Source: Streptomyces mirabilis
Lineage (GTDB): Bacteria > Actinomycetota > Actinomycetes > Streptomycetales > Streptomycetaceae
Assembly (NCBI RefSeq): GCF_018310535.1
Contig: NZ_CP074102.1
Location: 6,014,001 to 6,078,000, forward strand
Direction: 5' to 3'
DNA: 64,000 nt
Shown: piece after piece, positions 35,152 to 43,943 of the stretch
How the letters are laid out: each line of letters opens with the position of its first letter
Position numbering within the stretch: position 1 is the stretch's first letter
Program-made: the position numbers and the translations under genes
Notes under the pieces: generated by a model
Seen by the model: only the letters and a program-made list of their open reading frames with translations
Told to the model about the DNA's origin: nothing
Databases searched by the model: none

Positions 35152-35239
35152 GGCAGATTAGGAACGGATGCTGTTGGTCAGCTGTCAGTACGGCAAAGTG
35201 ATGAGCCGTCAAGTTCCTTGTAAGACACGTGAACCGGGG

Positions 35240-35258
35240 CTGAGCCGGGTTGGCTCAG
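35240..35258 (-). terminator. hairpin at the end of the ohr gene
   Basis: CTGAGCC-GGGTT-GGCTCAG is a perfect 7-bp stem whose right arm includes the ohr stop codon (35255-35257). It could end the ohr transcript. Confidence 0.45.
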
Positions 35259-35683
35259 ACGGTCGCTTCGAGGGTCACGTCGATGTTCCCCCGGGTGGCG
35301 TTGGAATAGGGGCAGACCTGGTGCGTGGTCTGTACGAGCTGGTCGGCGGTCGCCTGCTCCACGCCGGGCAGGTGGACCGACAGCTTCACGGCCAGGGTGA
35401 AGCCCCCGTCCTCCTTGCTGAGCAGGCTCACGGTCGACGTGACGGTGGAACCGGGCACCTTCACCGCCTGCTGGGCCGCGATCAGCCTCAGTCCGTTGTG
35501 GAAGCAGGCCGCGTAGCCCGCGGCGAAGAGCTGCTCGGGGTTGGTCCTGTCGCCACCGGGGCCGCCCATCTCCTTCGGCACGGCGAGGACCTCGTCGAGG
35601 ACTCCGTCGAGGGTACGGACCTCTCCGTTGCGACCGTCGCCGGTCGAGAGGGCCTCGGTGGTGTAGAGCGTGGTGGTGGACAT
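35255..35683 (-). CDS. ohr: Ohr-type organic hydroperoxide resistance protein
   Basis: 142 residues, full length. The two redox Cys of Ohr/OsmC proteins are C60 (GYAACFHNG) and C124 (HQVCPYSNATRGN). The enzyme reduces organic peroxides using lipoylated protein thiols. A GAAGGAG-type site precedes the ATG. It follows the MmyB-type regulator gene by 82 bases on the same strand. A second copy is at 54269, but no OhrR-type gene is next to either. Confidence 0.92.
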   Translation of the reverse strand: MSTTTLYTTEALSTGDGRNGEVRTLDGVLDEVLAVPKEMGGPGGDRTNPEQLFAAGYAACFHNGLRLIAAQQAVKVPGSTVTSTVSLLSKEDGGFTLAVKLSVHLPGVEQATADQLVQTTHQVCPYSNATRGNIDVTLEATV

Positions 35684-35765
35684 GCTGTCTCCTTCTGATT
35701 GGACTTGGGCAGGTTTGAGTAGGCGTGCCTGGGCACGCCGAAGAGAGGGGTGAGGGTCACCCCGG

Positions 35766-36668
35766 CTACTGGACGGAAACGGAATCCGTGTCGGCGGCGG
35801 TCCGCGTGCGCGGGGCGGTGACCTGGGCGAGCAGGGTCAGTGCTGCCTGCGAGGAGGACTCCGCCGCCGCGGTGACCGCGACGATGCGCTGCCCCGGCTC
35901 GTTCGGGATCGGCATCGCCTGCTGGACGACGTCCATCGGGCCGACCAGAGGATGCCGCATCCGGTGTGTCGCGATGTCCCAGGCACGAACGCGGTGTTCG
36001 GACCACAGAGACGTGAACTCGCGGCTCTTCATCGTCAGTTGACCGATCAGCTCGGCCAGCTCCGGATCGTCGGGGTGTTCGCCGACCGCGAGCCGCAGCT
36101 TGCCCACCGCGTCCCTGGCCTTGCGCGGCCAGTCCTCGTACAGATCACGCGTGTGCGGATCCAGGAAGACCAGCCGTGCGGTGTTGGGGCGCCGGGCCGG
36201 CTGCTCGGGACTGTCCGGATCGAGATGCCCGGCGAACAGCGCGTGCCCGGTGCGGTTCCAGGCCAGGACGTCGCTCCGGCGGCCGAGCACGATCACCGGG
36301 GTGTCCCCGAAGGCGGCGATCAGCTGCCTCGTCGCCTCGGAGACACGCTCGGGTGCGGGGCGGCGGGGCCGGCTCCTGCCGCTCTTGCGCACCACCCCGG
36401 CGAGGTCGTGCAGGTGGCGGTGTTCGGTCTCGTCCAGGCGAAGCGCCCGGGCGATCGCGTCCAGTACCTCCGCGGAGGCGTTGAGGGACAGTCCCTGCTC
36501 CAGCCGCGTGTAGTAGGACTGACTCACCCCCGCCAGCTGGGCCAGCTCGTCGCGCCGCAGCCCGGGCACGCGTCGGCGCTCCCCGAACGTCGAGAGCCCG
36601 ACGTCGGCGGGCCGCAGCTGCGCGCGACGCGTACGGAGGAATCGACCGAGCTGGTCCTTGCTGTTCAT
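35766..36668 (-). CDS. MmyB-like helix-turn-helix transcriptional regulator
   Basis: 300 residues: an N-terminal XRE helix-turn-helix (RRDELAQLAGVSQSYYTRLE, residues 38-57) and the C-terminal MmyB ligand-binding domain (VIVLGRRSDVLAWNRTGHAL, then RLVFLDPHTRDLYEDW). These PAS-like domains bind small hydrophobic ligands. Members usually regulate a neighbouring oxidoreductase; here the nearest gene is ohr downstream on the same strand. Confidence 0.88.
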   Translation of the reverse strand: MNSKDQLGRFLRTRRAQLRPADVGLSTFGERRRVPGLRRDELAQLAGVSQSYYTRLEQGLSLNASAEVLDAIARALRLDETEHRHLHDLAGVVRKSGRSRPRRPAPERVSEATRQLIAAFGDTPVIVLGRRSDVLAWNRTGHALFAGHLDPDSPEQPARRPNTARLVFLDPHTRDLYEDWPRKARDAVGKLRLAVGEHPDDPELAELIGQLTMKSREFTSLWSEHRVRAWDIATHRMRHPLVGPMDVVQQAMPIPNEPGQRIVAVTAAAESSSQAALTLLAQVTAPRTRTAADTDSVSVQ

Positions 36669-36731
36669 GGACTTGAGTATGGGCGGGTCCGACGTGGGTA
36701 GCCTGCCCCTCCCAGTGACACGTTGTACCGG

Positions 36732-36923
36732 TCAGTTGCGCCTGGTGGAGGCGTAGTTGAGGAAGTCGGCCCAAGTGGTGGGGGAGAGGGTGAGCTGGGG
36801 GCCGTCCGTGTTCTTGGAGTCGCGGACGTGGATGGTACGGGGGCAGGCGGCGACCTCGACGCAGTCGCCGGAACCGCTGCTGCTGTAGCTGCTTTTGAAC
36901 CAGGCCAGTTCGGACGTGCTCAT
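36732..36923 (-). CDS. DUF397 domain protein
   Basis: 63 residues in the standard DUF397 pattern: LAWFKSSYSSSGSGDCVEVA, then IHVRDSKNTDGPQLTLSP and a final TTWADFL. Such proteins are encoded next to XRE/DUF5753 regulators and act as their antagonistic partners in developmental or antibiotic control. The ATG at 36923 overlaps the regulator's stop by ATGA. Confidence 0.92.
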   Translation of the reverse strand: MSTSELAWFKSSYSSSGSGDCVEVAACPRTIHVRDSKNTDGPQLTLSPTTWADFLNYASTRRN

Positions 36924-37759
36924 AGCGCTCCTCGCATCCGCTCCAGCAGGCTCACGGAATCTTCCAGGGAGAGAGCCTGCGCACGCATCCTGGCATATCG
37001 CCTCTGGAGCACGCTGACCACCTTGGGGTCGGAGATGAGCTGGCCGCTCATCGGGGCCTCGGTGTAGGCGAACCACTTGTTCTCGGGAGTTTCCAGGAAC
37101 TGCATGGGGCCGTGCAGCCCGGCGTGCGACTCGCGCACAACCGGCATGACCTGGAGCTCGACGTTTCGCAACTGCGCGATCTCCAGCACGTGATCGATGA
37201 GCTCCCGCGTGGCCTGCACGCCGCCCGTACGCCGAAGAAACAATGGCTCCTCCAGGATGAAGCCGAACGCGGTGTTGGGGCGCTCTCGCAGCAGCCGTTG
37301 CCGCTCGGCCCGCGCAACCCATTGGGCCTCGATCTGGTCGTCGTCCAGCGGCGGCAACTCGTCGACGAACAACTGCCGCGCATACCCCTCCGTCTGCAAC
37401 AACCCCGGAATCAACCGGCACTCATAGGTATAGAGAGTGATCGCGGTCGTCTCCAACCTCGCCCACTGCCGAAACCACGCCGCCAACCCCGGCTGCCTCG
37501 CCAGATGCCCCGCCGCCTTCCGTAACGCCCCGGTGTTGCCCAGCACCTCCTCCGCCCGCTCGACGAACGTCGGATCCGGCATCCTCCGCCCCAGCTCCAC
37601 CGACGCCACCGTGTGTTTGGAGAACCGCACCCGTTCCCCGAACTCCTCCCGGCTCAGCCCCGCATGCTCACGCAAGGCCTGTACGACCGCCCCGAACGTC
37701 CGCAGGCTGTCCGACGACTCGGGCTCTCCACCCGTCCCCACCGCACCATCGACCACCAT
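36920..37759 (-). CDS. XRE/DUF5753 helix-turn-helix regulator
   Basis: 279 residues: an N-terminal XRE domain (LREHAGLSREEFGERVRFSK, residues about 29-48) and a DUF5753 domain starting near ARLETTAITLYTYECRLIPG with IPGLLQTEGYAR. With the overlapping DUF397 gene it forms a regulator/antagonist pair widespread in Streptomyces, often linked to differentiation. The anti-sigma-type ATPase encoded divergently is a common third partner. Confidence 0.92.
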   Translation of the reverse strand: MVVDGAVGTGGEPESSDSLRTFGAVVQALREHAGLSREEFGERVRFSKHTVASVELGRRMPDPTFVERAEEVLGNTGALRKAAGHLARQPGLAAWFRQWARLETTAITLYTYECRLIPGLLQTEGYARQLFVDELPPLDDDQIEAQWVARAERQRLLRERPNTAFGFILEEPLFLRRTGGVQATRELIDHVLEIAQLRNVELQVMPVVRESHAGLHGPMQFLETPENKWFAYTEAPMSGQLISDPKVVSVLQRRYARMRAQALSLEDSVSLLERMRGAL

Positions 37760-37820
37760 GGGTCACCTCCCGCACCCCATGGTCACGCCCAGTGACCGGT
37801 ACTGTCCAGTCCGTCACCGT

Positions 37821-37839
37821 GTACGCTCGCGCAGCGTAC
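37821..37839. promoter_or_regulatory. palindrome GTACGCT-N5-AGCGTAC
   Basis: A 7-bp perfect inverted repeat around CGCGC lies in the divergent gap between the XRE regulator and the ATPase gene. It is a candidate autoregulatory site for the XRE protein. Confidence 0.45.
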
Positions 37840-37887
37840 GCGGCGCCGACCTGGTGAAGTGCCCGCGATCACCGCCAGATTGGGCCC

Positions 37888-38436
37888 ATGACCACACCAT
37901 CCACCCCCCAACACCCGGTTACCGTACGTGTGTTCACGCAGCGCCTCAGTGCCACCCCGCGCGGCGCCCGCCTCGCACGTCACCTCGCCCTGCACCAGCT
38001 GCACGCCTGGGGCATCCCGCACGGCACGGACGCCTCCGACGCCGTCGCCGTGATCGTCGCCGAGCTGGCCGCCAACGCGGTCACGCACGGGCGCGTACCG
38101 GGGCGGGACTTCGAACTGCGGCTGTCGCTCGTCACGGGCAGCGTCCGCGTCGAGGTCACCGACACGCGCAGTGGGCCGCGTCCGCCGGGACCCGGTGACG
38201 TACCGGCCGCCCGTCCCCTCGACGAAGGCGGTCGGGGCCTCGTGCTCGTCGAGGCGCTCGCCGACCGGTGGGAGGTGCTGGACCGGGAGCCGCCCGGCAA
38301 GACCGTCCGTGCCGAGGTCGACCTGCCGGGGTGGCTGTCCCTGGTCAGGAGGTCGAGCGTGTCGCCTTCCCGATCGACGACAGCACCGCCTCCGGATCCC
38401 CGCCCGGGGCCACCGACTTGCCGATCTGTGCCCTGA
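37888..38436 (+). CDS. HATPase_c (anti-sigma/RsbW-like) ATP-binding protein
   Basis: 182 residues. The GHKL ATP-binding core has the N box IVAELAANAVTHGRV (about 55-69), VEVTDTRSG and EGGRGLVLVEALADRW. Stand-alone proteins of this type regulate sigma or anti-anti-sigma factors. The catalytic fold ends near residue 150 (AEVDLPGWL); the last 30 residues are Ser/Pro-rich and lie antisense to the final 92 bases of the convergent sugar-binding lipoprotein gene. The extension may be recent. Confidence 0.82.
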   Translation: MTTPSTPQHPVTVRVFTQRLSATPRGARLARHLALHQLHAWGIPHGTDASDAVAVIVAELAANAVTHGRVPGRDFELRLSLVTGSVRVEVTDTRSGPRPPGPGDVPAARPLDEGGRGLVLVEALADRWEVLDREPPGKTVRAEVDLPGWLSLVRRSSVSPSRSTTAPPPDPRPGPPTCRSVP

Positions 38437-39622
38437 TCGACGCCGCCACCTGGGACCAGTTGGTCTCGGAGAGGGGGTAGAGCTCCATGTTGTCCAGGGC
38501 GTCCAGCCCGTTCCAGAGCTTGCTGTACTGCTTGTCCTCGCGCATGGCGGCGCTCGCCGCGGTGGTCACGGGCAGGAGCTGGTACTCGGCGGCCTGCTGG
38601 GTGACGTACTTGTCGCCGTAGAGGAAGTCGAGGAACTTGCCCGTGTCCTCGCGGTGGCCGGCCGAGCGGAAGGCGATCGTCCAGTCGGCCGTGCCCATGG
38701 TCGGCACGGTCCGGCCGGTGCGGCTCGGGAGCGCGACGGTGCCGTAGGGGACGCTCAGGGTCGAGTCCTCGATCTGGCGCATCAGGGAGAGCGGGGCGTT
38801 GACCATGGCAGCCTTGCCGTCCATGAAGGCCTGGAGGGCGGCGCCGCGGTTGAGCTTGCCGGGGAGGGTCGGGCCCGTGAGGCCCTCGGCGACGAGGGAG
38901 GAGCGCAGCCACTCCAGCGTGGAGACGTTCTCCTTGGAGGTGAGGGCGTAGCTGCCGCTGTTGTCGGTGTAGCCGCCGCCTCCGGCCAGCAGCCAGGTCA
39001 GCGTCTCGGCCTCCGCCTCCTCCGGGCCGAGGGGCAACGCGATCGGGTACGTCACGCCCATGGCCTTCAACGCGCGTGCGTCCACGAGGAGTTGGTCCCA
39101 GGTGGTGGGGGGCTTCAGGCCCGCCCGGGAGAAGAGGTCCTTGTTGTAGTACAGGAGGCGGGTGCTGGCCGTGAACGGCAGGCCGTACTGGACGCGGCGC
39201 ACCTGCCCGGCCTCCGCGAGGCTCGGTACGAAGCTGCCCTGGGCGGAGATCGACAGCAGCTCGTCCGCCCGGTAGAGCATGCCCTTGGCCGCGTACTCGG
39301 CGTAGCTGTCGGTCTGCACGACGTCCGGCGCCCTGCCCTGCTTGACGAGCGCGGCGACCTTCGCGTCGACCTCGTCGGCCGGGTAGACCTTCGTGTCCAC
39401 CCGGATGTCGGGATGGGCGGCCTGGAAGGCGAGGCCGACGCGGTCCCAGAAGCCGATGGAGTTCTTGTGGACGCTGTCGCCGTAGTTCGTCGCGACGACG
39501 GTGAGGGTCGTGGTCTTCGCCTCCGCCCCGGAGTCCTTGCCGCAGCCGCTCACGCCCACCGTGAGGCCCAGCGCGGCCGCCATCGTCATCATGATCCGGG
39601 CTCTGCGACGCACGGCTCCCAC
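38345..39622 (-). CDS. ABC sugar-binding lipoprotein, orphan
   Basis: 425 residues. Lipoprotein signal with lipobox VSGC (Cys about residue 27), then a family-1 solute-binding fold (PDIRVDTKVYPADEVDAKVA, VQYGLPFTASTRLLYYNKDL, AALQAFMDGKAAMVNAPLSL). It should bind a sugar at the cell surface. No permease or ATPase genes adjoin it, so it must work with components encoded elsewhere or serve a sensory role. Confidence 0.85.
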   Translation of the reverse strand: MGAVRRRARIMMTMAAALGLTVGVSGCGKDSGAEAKTTTLTVVATNYGDSVHKNSIGFWDRVGLAFQAAHPDIRVDTKVYPADEVDAKVAALVKQGRAPDVVQTDSYAEYAAKGMLYRADELLSISAQGSFVPSLAEAGQVRRVQYGLPFTASTRLLYYNKDLFSRAGLKPPTTWDQLLVDARALKAMGVTYPIALPLGPEEAEAETLTWLLAGGGGYTDNSGSYALTSKENVSTLEWLRSSLVAEGLTGPTLPGKLNRGAALQAFMDGKAAMVNAPLSLMRQIEDSTLSVPYGTVALPSRTGRTVPTMGTADWTIAFRSAGHREDTGKFLDFLYGDKYVTQQAAEYQLLPVTTAASAAMREDKQYSKLWNGLDALDNMELYPLSETNWSQVAASIRAQIGKSVAPGGDPEAVLSSIGKATRSTS

Positions 39623-39762
39623 CCCTCCTGGACGAAGAGCGTTGATCGTAGGCCGGGGGAGGCGGTGGACACAGGGCCGACGCCGTTGCGTTTTGGTTCC
39701 GGTGGTGTGACGGGACAGGTGATCTCATGGGCGCCGTCTACGACTCACAAGGAGATCGACCG

Positions 39763-40668
39763 TTGGTTGCCAGCAATCTTGTTCTCATCTCCAACGCCGG
39801 TGACGTCGGCCGCACGGTCCTCGACCAGCTGCGCGCGCAGGACGTGCCCGCGCGGGTGATGGTCCGCCGCGACGACGATCGTGCTGCCGAGCTTCGTGCA
39901 CTCGGCGCGGAGGTCGTCATCGGAGACCTGACCCGGCCCGAGACCGTCGCCGCCGCGCTGGAGGGTGTCGGGCGGATGTACTTCGCGATGCCGGTATCGC
40001 CCGACCAGCTGCTGGCGGCGACCGTGGTGGCCAGCGTGGCGCGCGAGCACGGGGAGCTGGACGGCCTGGTCGACATGTCCCAGATGACGGTGTCGCAGAT
40101 GACCGCCACCAGCACCGGGGAGTCGGACCAGCAGCGGCTGCACTGGCTGTCGGAGCAGGTGTTCGACTGGTCGGGCCTGCCGGTGGTGCACGTCCGGCCG
40201 ACGGCCTTCCTGGACAATCCGCTGTTCACCACGCTGGCGGCGCGATCGATCCGGGACAACGGCACGATCGTGCTGCCGTTCGGCACCGGACGCACCTCGC
40301 CGATCGCCGTGGACGACGTCGCCCGGGTCGTCGCCACCGTGCTCCGCGACCCGGCCCCGCACGTCGGGCACGTCTACGAGCTGACCGGGCCGCGCACGGT
40401 CGACATGACCGAGATGGCCGAGGAGTTCTCACGGGCGCTGGGGCGGCCGGTGTCCTATGTCGACGTGCCGCTGGAACGGTGGCGGAGTGAGGTGCTCGCC
40501 AAGGCGGGCCTGCCGCCGCACACCGAACAGCACATCGCCACCATGGCCCGACTGCACCGGGAAAACCGCTACGACCGCGCATCGGACGACGTCGAACGCG
40601 TCACGGGCGTGCCTGCCCGGACGATCGAGGCGTTCGTGGCCGCGCGCAGGCACCTCTACCTGGACTGA
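39763..40668 (+). CDS. NmrA-type NAD(P)-binding reductase/sensor
   Basis: About 301 residues. The Rossmann start is NLVLISNAGDVGRTVLDQLR, followed by VMVRRDDDRAAELRALGAEV and GDLTRPETVAAALEGV, typical of NmrA/HSCARG-like SDR proteins that lack a clear Tyr-x3-Lys catalytic pair. TTG 39763 is chosen because AAGGAG lies 8 bases upstream and it begins right before the first strand. ATG 39727 in the same frame is possible. It is monocistronic. Confidence 0.82.
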   Translation: MVASNLVLISNAGDVGRTVLDQLRAQDVPARVMVRRDDDRAAELRALGAEVVIGDLTRPETVAAALEGVGRMYFAMPVSPDQLLAATVVASVAREHGELDGLVDMSQMTVSQMTATSTGESDQQRLHWLSEQVFDWSGLPVVHVRPTAFLDNPLFTTLAARSIRDNGTIVLPFGTGRTSPIAVDDVARVVATVLRDPAPHVGHVYELTGPRTVDMTEMAEEFSRALGRPVSYVDVPLERWRSEVLAKAGLPPHTEQHIATMARLHRENRYDRASDDVERVTGVPARTIEAFVAARRHLYLD

Positions 40669-40696
40669 TCCCCGCGCACACGCCGACGGACAGGTT

Positions 40697-42559
40697 CTAG
40701 CCGACCTGGTTGTACATCGCGCCCGCGGCCGGCCAGCCCGTGGGCTGGGGTGCGGGCGTAGGTTCGGGCTCGGTGCGGCCCCGTACCTGGGCTGCGGTCA
40801 GGCCCCGGTTGCGCAGGCCCGGCATGCCGGTCTGGCCCAGCCCGGCGGCCGGGGCGGGGGCCATGGCGGGCATCGCCGGTGCCTGCGGCGGCGGCTGCAT
40901 CGACCGTGCCTGCGCCTGGGCCGCAGGTGACGGAGCCTGGGCGACGGCGGGGATCGGCGCCTGCTGTCGTTGTGCCTGAGCCTGTGCAGCCTGGGCCATC
41001 TGCGCCATCTGAGCGACCGCGGACATCGGCGGCGCCTGCGGCATCATCTGGGCGGCCGGTTGCATCTGAGGGGCGGGCTGCATCTGGGCCACCCCTGGCA
41101 TCTGCGCGACGTTGGGCATCTGGGCCACGTTGGGCATCTGGGCGACCGCGGGCATGGGCTGCTGCTGCGGCGGTGCAGGCGCGGGCATTCGTGCCGCGGG
41201 CTGCTGCTGCGGCGGCATCATCGCGGCGGCCGGAGCCGGGGCGGGGACCAGGCCCGGCATCCCGGTGGGGGCCTGCGCCGGGGCCGGGCCCGGCCAGGTC
41301 TGGGCGGGCGGCAGGCTCGGCATCGCGGCGGCCTGCGCGGCCAGCGGCATGCCGACCCCGTTCGTCTCGCTGATCAGACGGTCCACCGCCGCCGTACCCG
41401 AGCTGTAGCTGGTCCCTGTGCCCAGCTCGGGTACGGCGGCTCCCCTCCTGGACCCGTAGAGCACCTGTTCCATGCCGGACACCAGGCGACGCACGTCCGT
41501 CTGGGGGCGCACCACGAGTCTCAGGAAGCGACTGGACGAGCCGATCTTGTTGCCGCACTCACGGACGAGGATCCGGTGCTCGGTCAGCAGCCGGTCGCGG
41601 ACGACGGTGCCTTCGGCGCCCACGGGAAGCCGTACGAAGAGGAAGTTGCCCTGCGAGGGGTAGACCGTCAGGCCGGGGAGCGCCGAGAGCTGGCGGGCCA
41701 TGTCGAGGCGGTCGCGGCGCACCAGGTGCAGGCTCTCCATGTACTCGGCGCCGTGCTCCTTGAGCATGAACACCACGGTCTCCGCGAAGGAGTTGAGGTT
41801 CCACTTGGGCAGCATGGAGCGGATCTTGCCCGCGAGCGCGGGGTTGGCCACGAGGTAGCCGAAGCGGATGCCGTGCAGGCCGAAGTTCTTGCCGAGGCTG
41901 CGCAGGACGATGACGTTGGGCCGCAGGACGGCCTCTTCCACGACACTCGGGTCGTTCTCGGCGTCGGCGAACTCCAGGAACGACTCGTCGATGACGATCA
42001 GGTCCAGGTCCTGGAGCTGGTCCATGAAGTTGACGACCGCGCGGCGGCTGAGGAAGCCGCCGTCGGGGTTGTTCGGGTTGCAGATGACGGCGACACGGGT
42101 GCCCCGGGCGCGGATGAACTCGATGTACTGGGCCGGGTCCAGAGCGAAGCCGTTGGACTCCATGAGCGGGAACATGTCGACCCGCTTGCCGGTCTCCATG
42201 GGCTGGTCGGTCCAGCGGCCGAAGGTGGGGACGGGGATGGCGAGGGACTCGCGCACGAGCAGGTGGTCGATCCAGGTGATCAGTTCCGTGGAACCGTTGC
42301 CCATGGCGACGCAGCTCGGCGGGAGTTGGAGCAGCGCGCACAGCTCGGCCGTGATCGTGTCGGCGCTGCTCGGGTAGTACGTGATGATCTCGCGCAACCG
42401 CCCCGCCAGTTCGTCGAACATGCCGGGGGTGGGGAAGTACGGGTTGCACGGGATGCAGAAGTCGATCGGGCCGACTCCATCGCTCTCGCGGGCCAGCGCA
42501 GCCATCGAGGGGCTGTGCGCCGCAGTACCGCGGAACAGCGAGGCGACGTTGTCGGCCAT
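40697..42559 (-). CDS. HisC-like PLP aminotransferase with long low-complexity tail
   Basis: 620 residues. Residues 1-375 form a fold-type I aminotransferase: ITYYPSSADTITAELCALL, MGNGSTELI, VICNPNNPDGGFLSR, IVIDESFLEF and the PLP Lys K224 in RSLGKNFGLHGIRFGYL. This resembles histidinol-phosphate aminotransferase or CobC-type enzymes. Residues about 400-620 are Pro/Ala/Gln/Met-rich with a hexapeptide repeat (VAQMPN) at the DNA level near 41100-41160. GGAGG precedes ATG 42559. No histidine or cobalamin genes adjoin, so the substrate is open. Confidence 0.85.
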   Translation of the reverse strand: MADNVASLFRGTAAHSPSMAALARESDGVGPIDFCIPCNPYFPTPGMFDELAGRLREIITYYPSSADTITAELCALLQLPPSCVAMGNGSTELITWIDHLLVRESLAIPVPTFGRWTDQPMETGKRVDMFPLMESNGFALDPAQYIEFIRARGTRVAVICNPNNPDGGFLSRRAVVNFMDQLQDLDLIVIDESFLEFADAENDPSVVEEAVLRPNVIVLRSLGKNFGLHGIRFGYLVANPALAGKIRSMLPKWNLNSFAETVVFMLKEHGAEYMESLHLVRRDRLDMARQLSALPGLTVYPSQGNFLFVRLPVGAEGTVVRDRLLTEHRILVRECGNKIGSSSRFLRLVVRPQTDVRRLVSGMEQVLYGSRRGAAVPELGTGTSYSSGTAAVDRLISETNGVGMPLAAQAAAMPSLPPAQTWPGPAPAQAPTGMPGLVPAPAPAAAMMPPQQQPAARMPAPAPPQQQPMPAVAQMPNVAQMPNVAQMPGVAQMQPAPQMQPAAQMMPQAPPMSAVAQMAQMAQAAQAQAQRQQAPIPAVAQAPSPAAQAQARSMQPPPQAPAMPAMAPAPAAGLGQTGMPGLRNRGLTAAQVRGRTEPEPTPAPQPTGWPAAGAMYNQVG

Positions 42560-42683
42560 GGAACCTCCGGTCTTTGGGTGGCCCGTGCGGGGGAGCACGG
42601 GCCGCCCTTTCATACGGAGGCGGAGGGGGCGCCGTTCAACTCGTGGGGATCGAGTAAGGGTTGACTTTGCCAGGCAACCGAAA

Positions 42684-42714
42684 GGGCCCCGGTGGCGTCA
42701 CCCACCGAGGCCCC
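42684..42714 (-). terminator. hairpin downstream of the mutarotase gene
   Basis: On the minus strand, CCTCGGTGG pairs with CCACCGGGG around GTGACG (one mismatch), flanked by GGGG/CCCC, and TTTC follows. It lies 27-57 bases after the mutarotase stop and should end the transporter/mutarotase transcript. Confidence 0.7.
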
Positions 42715-42740
42715 GATGTCACGCGGACGTCAGACGGATG

Positions 42741-43889
42741 TCACGCGCTGAACGAGTGGACCGTCGTCGTGCGGTACGTCTGCCCAGGTCGCAGCACCGT
42801 CGAGGGGAACGACGGGTGGTTCGGCGAGTCCGGGAAGTGCTGGGTCTCCAGGCACATGCCGTCGCCCTGCCGGTAGGTGTGTCCGGAAGGGCCGACCAGG
42901 GTGCCGTCCAGGAAGTTGCCCGAGTAGAACTGCACGCCCGGCTGGTCCGTCGCGATCTTCAGGGTGCGGCCGGACTTCGGGTCGCGCAGGGTCGCGATGT
43001 GCTCGGGCCTGGCGGTGACGCCCTTGTCGAGGACCCAGTTGTGGTCGAAGCCCTTGGCGGTGACCAGCTGGGGGTGGCCGACGCGGATGTCGCGGCCGAT
43101 CGGCTTGGCCTTGCGGAAGTCGAAGGGGGTGCCCGCGACCTTGGCCAGCTCACCGGTGGGGATCAGCCCCGAGTCGGTGGGCGTGTAACGGCCCGCGGCC
43201 AGGTGCAGCTCGTGGTCGTAGATGCCGCCGCTGCCCTCGCCGGCGAGGTTGTAGTACGTGTGGTTGGTGAGGTTGACGACCGTGGCCTTGTCGGTGGTGG
43301 CCTCGTAGTCGATGCGCCAGTCGCCGTGCCTGGTGAGGGTGTACGTCACCTTCACCTTGAGCGTGCCCGGGTAGCCCATCTCGCCGTCGACGCTGGTGTA
43401 GTGGAGGTGCAGGCCGACGTCGGAGCCCGAGGTGAAGCCCTCGATGTCCCACACCTTGGTGTTGAAGCCCTTGGCGCCGCCGTGCAGGCTGTTCACCCCG
43501 TCGTTGACGGAGAGCTGGTAGGCCTTGCCGTCCAGGGTGAACTGTCCCTTGGCGATGCGGTTGCCGTAGCGGCCGATCGTCGCCCCGAAGAACGTCGTCC
43601 CAGCGACGTACGAGGCGAGGTTGTCGTATCCGAGGGAGACGTTGGCGTAGCGGCCGTGGCGGTCGGGGATCTCCAGGGACTGGACGATGCCGCCGTAGGA
43701 GATGACCTTCAGGCGTGTGCCGCCGTTCTCCAGCGACCAGCGGTAGACCTTGGTGCCGTCGGCGAGCTTGCCGAAGAGCTCCTTCACCGGCTTCCTGCCT
43801 CCTGTGCTCGCGTGGGCGGTACCGACCGTGCCGGCGGCGAGTCCCGCGGCCGCGGCCGCGGCGATGACCGTACGTCTGCTCGTTTCCAT
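42741..43889 (-). CDS. secreted aldose 1-epimerase (mutarotase)
   Basis: 382 residues. A Tat signal (TSRRTVIAAAAAAGLAAGTV) precedes a full galactose-mutarotase fold: NRIAKGQFTLDG, NSLHGGAKGFNTKVWD, the catalytic His in NLTNHTYYNLAGEG and the Glu in MCLETQHFPDSPNHPSFP. It converts alpha and beta anomers of an aldose. Secretion is unusual for a metabolic mutarotase. It is last in the operon with a ChvE-type importer, so it may prepare the sugar anomer outside the cell. Confidence 0.9.
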   Translation of the reverse strand: METSRRTVIAAAAAAGLAAGTVGTAHASTGGRKPVKELFGKLADGTKVYRWSLENGGTRLKVISYGGIVQSLEIPDRHGRYANVSLGYDNLASYVAGTTFFGATIGRYGNRIAKGQFTLDGKAYQLSVNDGVNSLHGGAKGFNTKVWDIEGFTSGSDVGLHLHYTSVDGEMGYPGTLKVKVTYTLTRHGDWRIDYEATTDKATVVNLTNHTYYNLAGEGSGGIYDHELHLAAGRYTPTDSGLIPTGELAKVAGTPFDFRKAKPIGRDIRVGHPQLVTAKGFDHNWVLDKGVTARPEHIATLRDPKSGRTLKIATDQPGVQFYSGNFLDGTLVGPSGHTYRQGDGMCLETQHFPDSPNHPSFPSTVLRPGQTYRTTTVHSFSA

Positions 43890-43907
43890 TGCGGCTCCAG
43901 AAATAGG

Positions 43908-43934
43908 TACGGGGGCCCGGCCTGGACCCCCGTA
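43908..43934 (-). terminator. intra-operon hairpin between permease and mutarotase
   Basis: TACGGGGG (43908-43915) pairs with CCCCCGTA (43927-43934) over an 11-base loop in the 54-base gap after the permease. It may reduce mutarotase expression relative to the importer or protect the upstream mRNA end. Confidence 0.5.
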
Positions 43935-43943
43935 ACAACCGAC

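Noticed and set aside
41100..41165. Short tandem repeats resembling a repeat array
   Set aside because: The 18-base units encode VAQMPN-type hexapeptides in the tail of the aminotransferase; there are no spacers, so it is not a CRISPR array.
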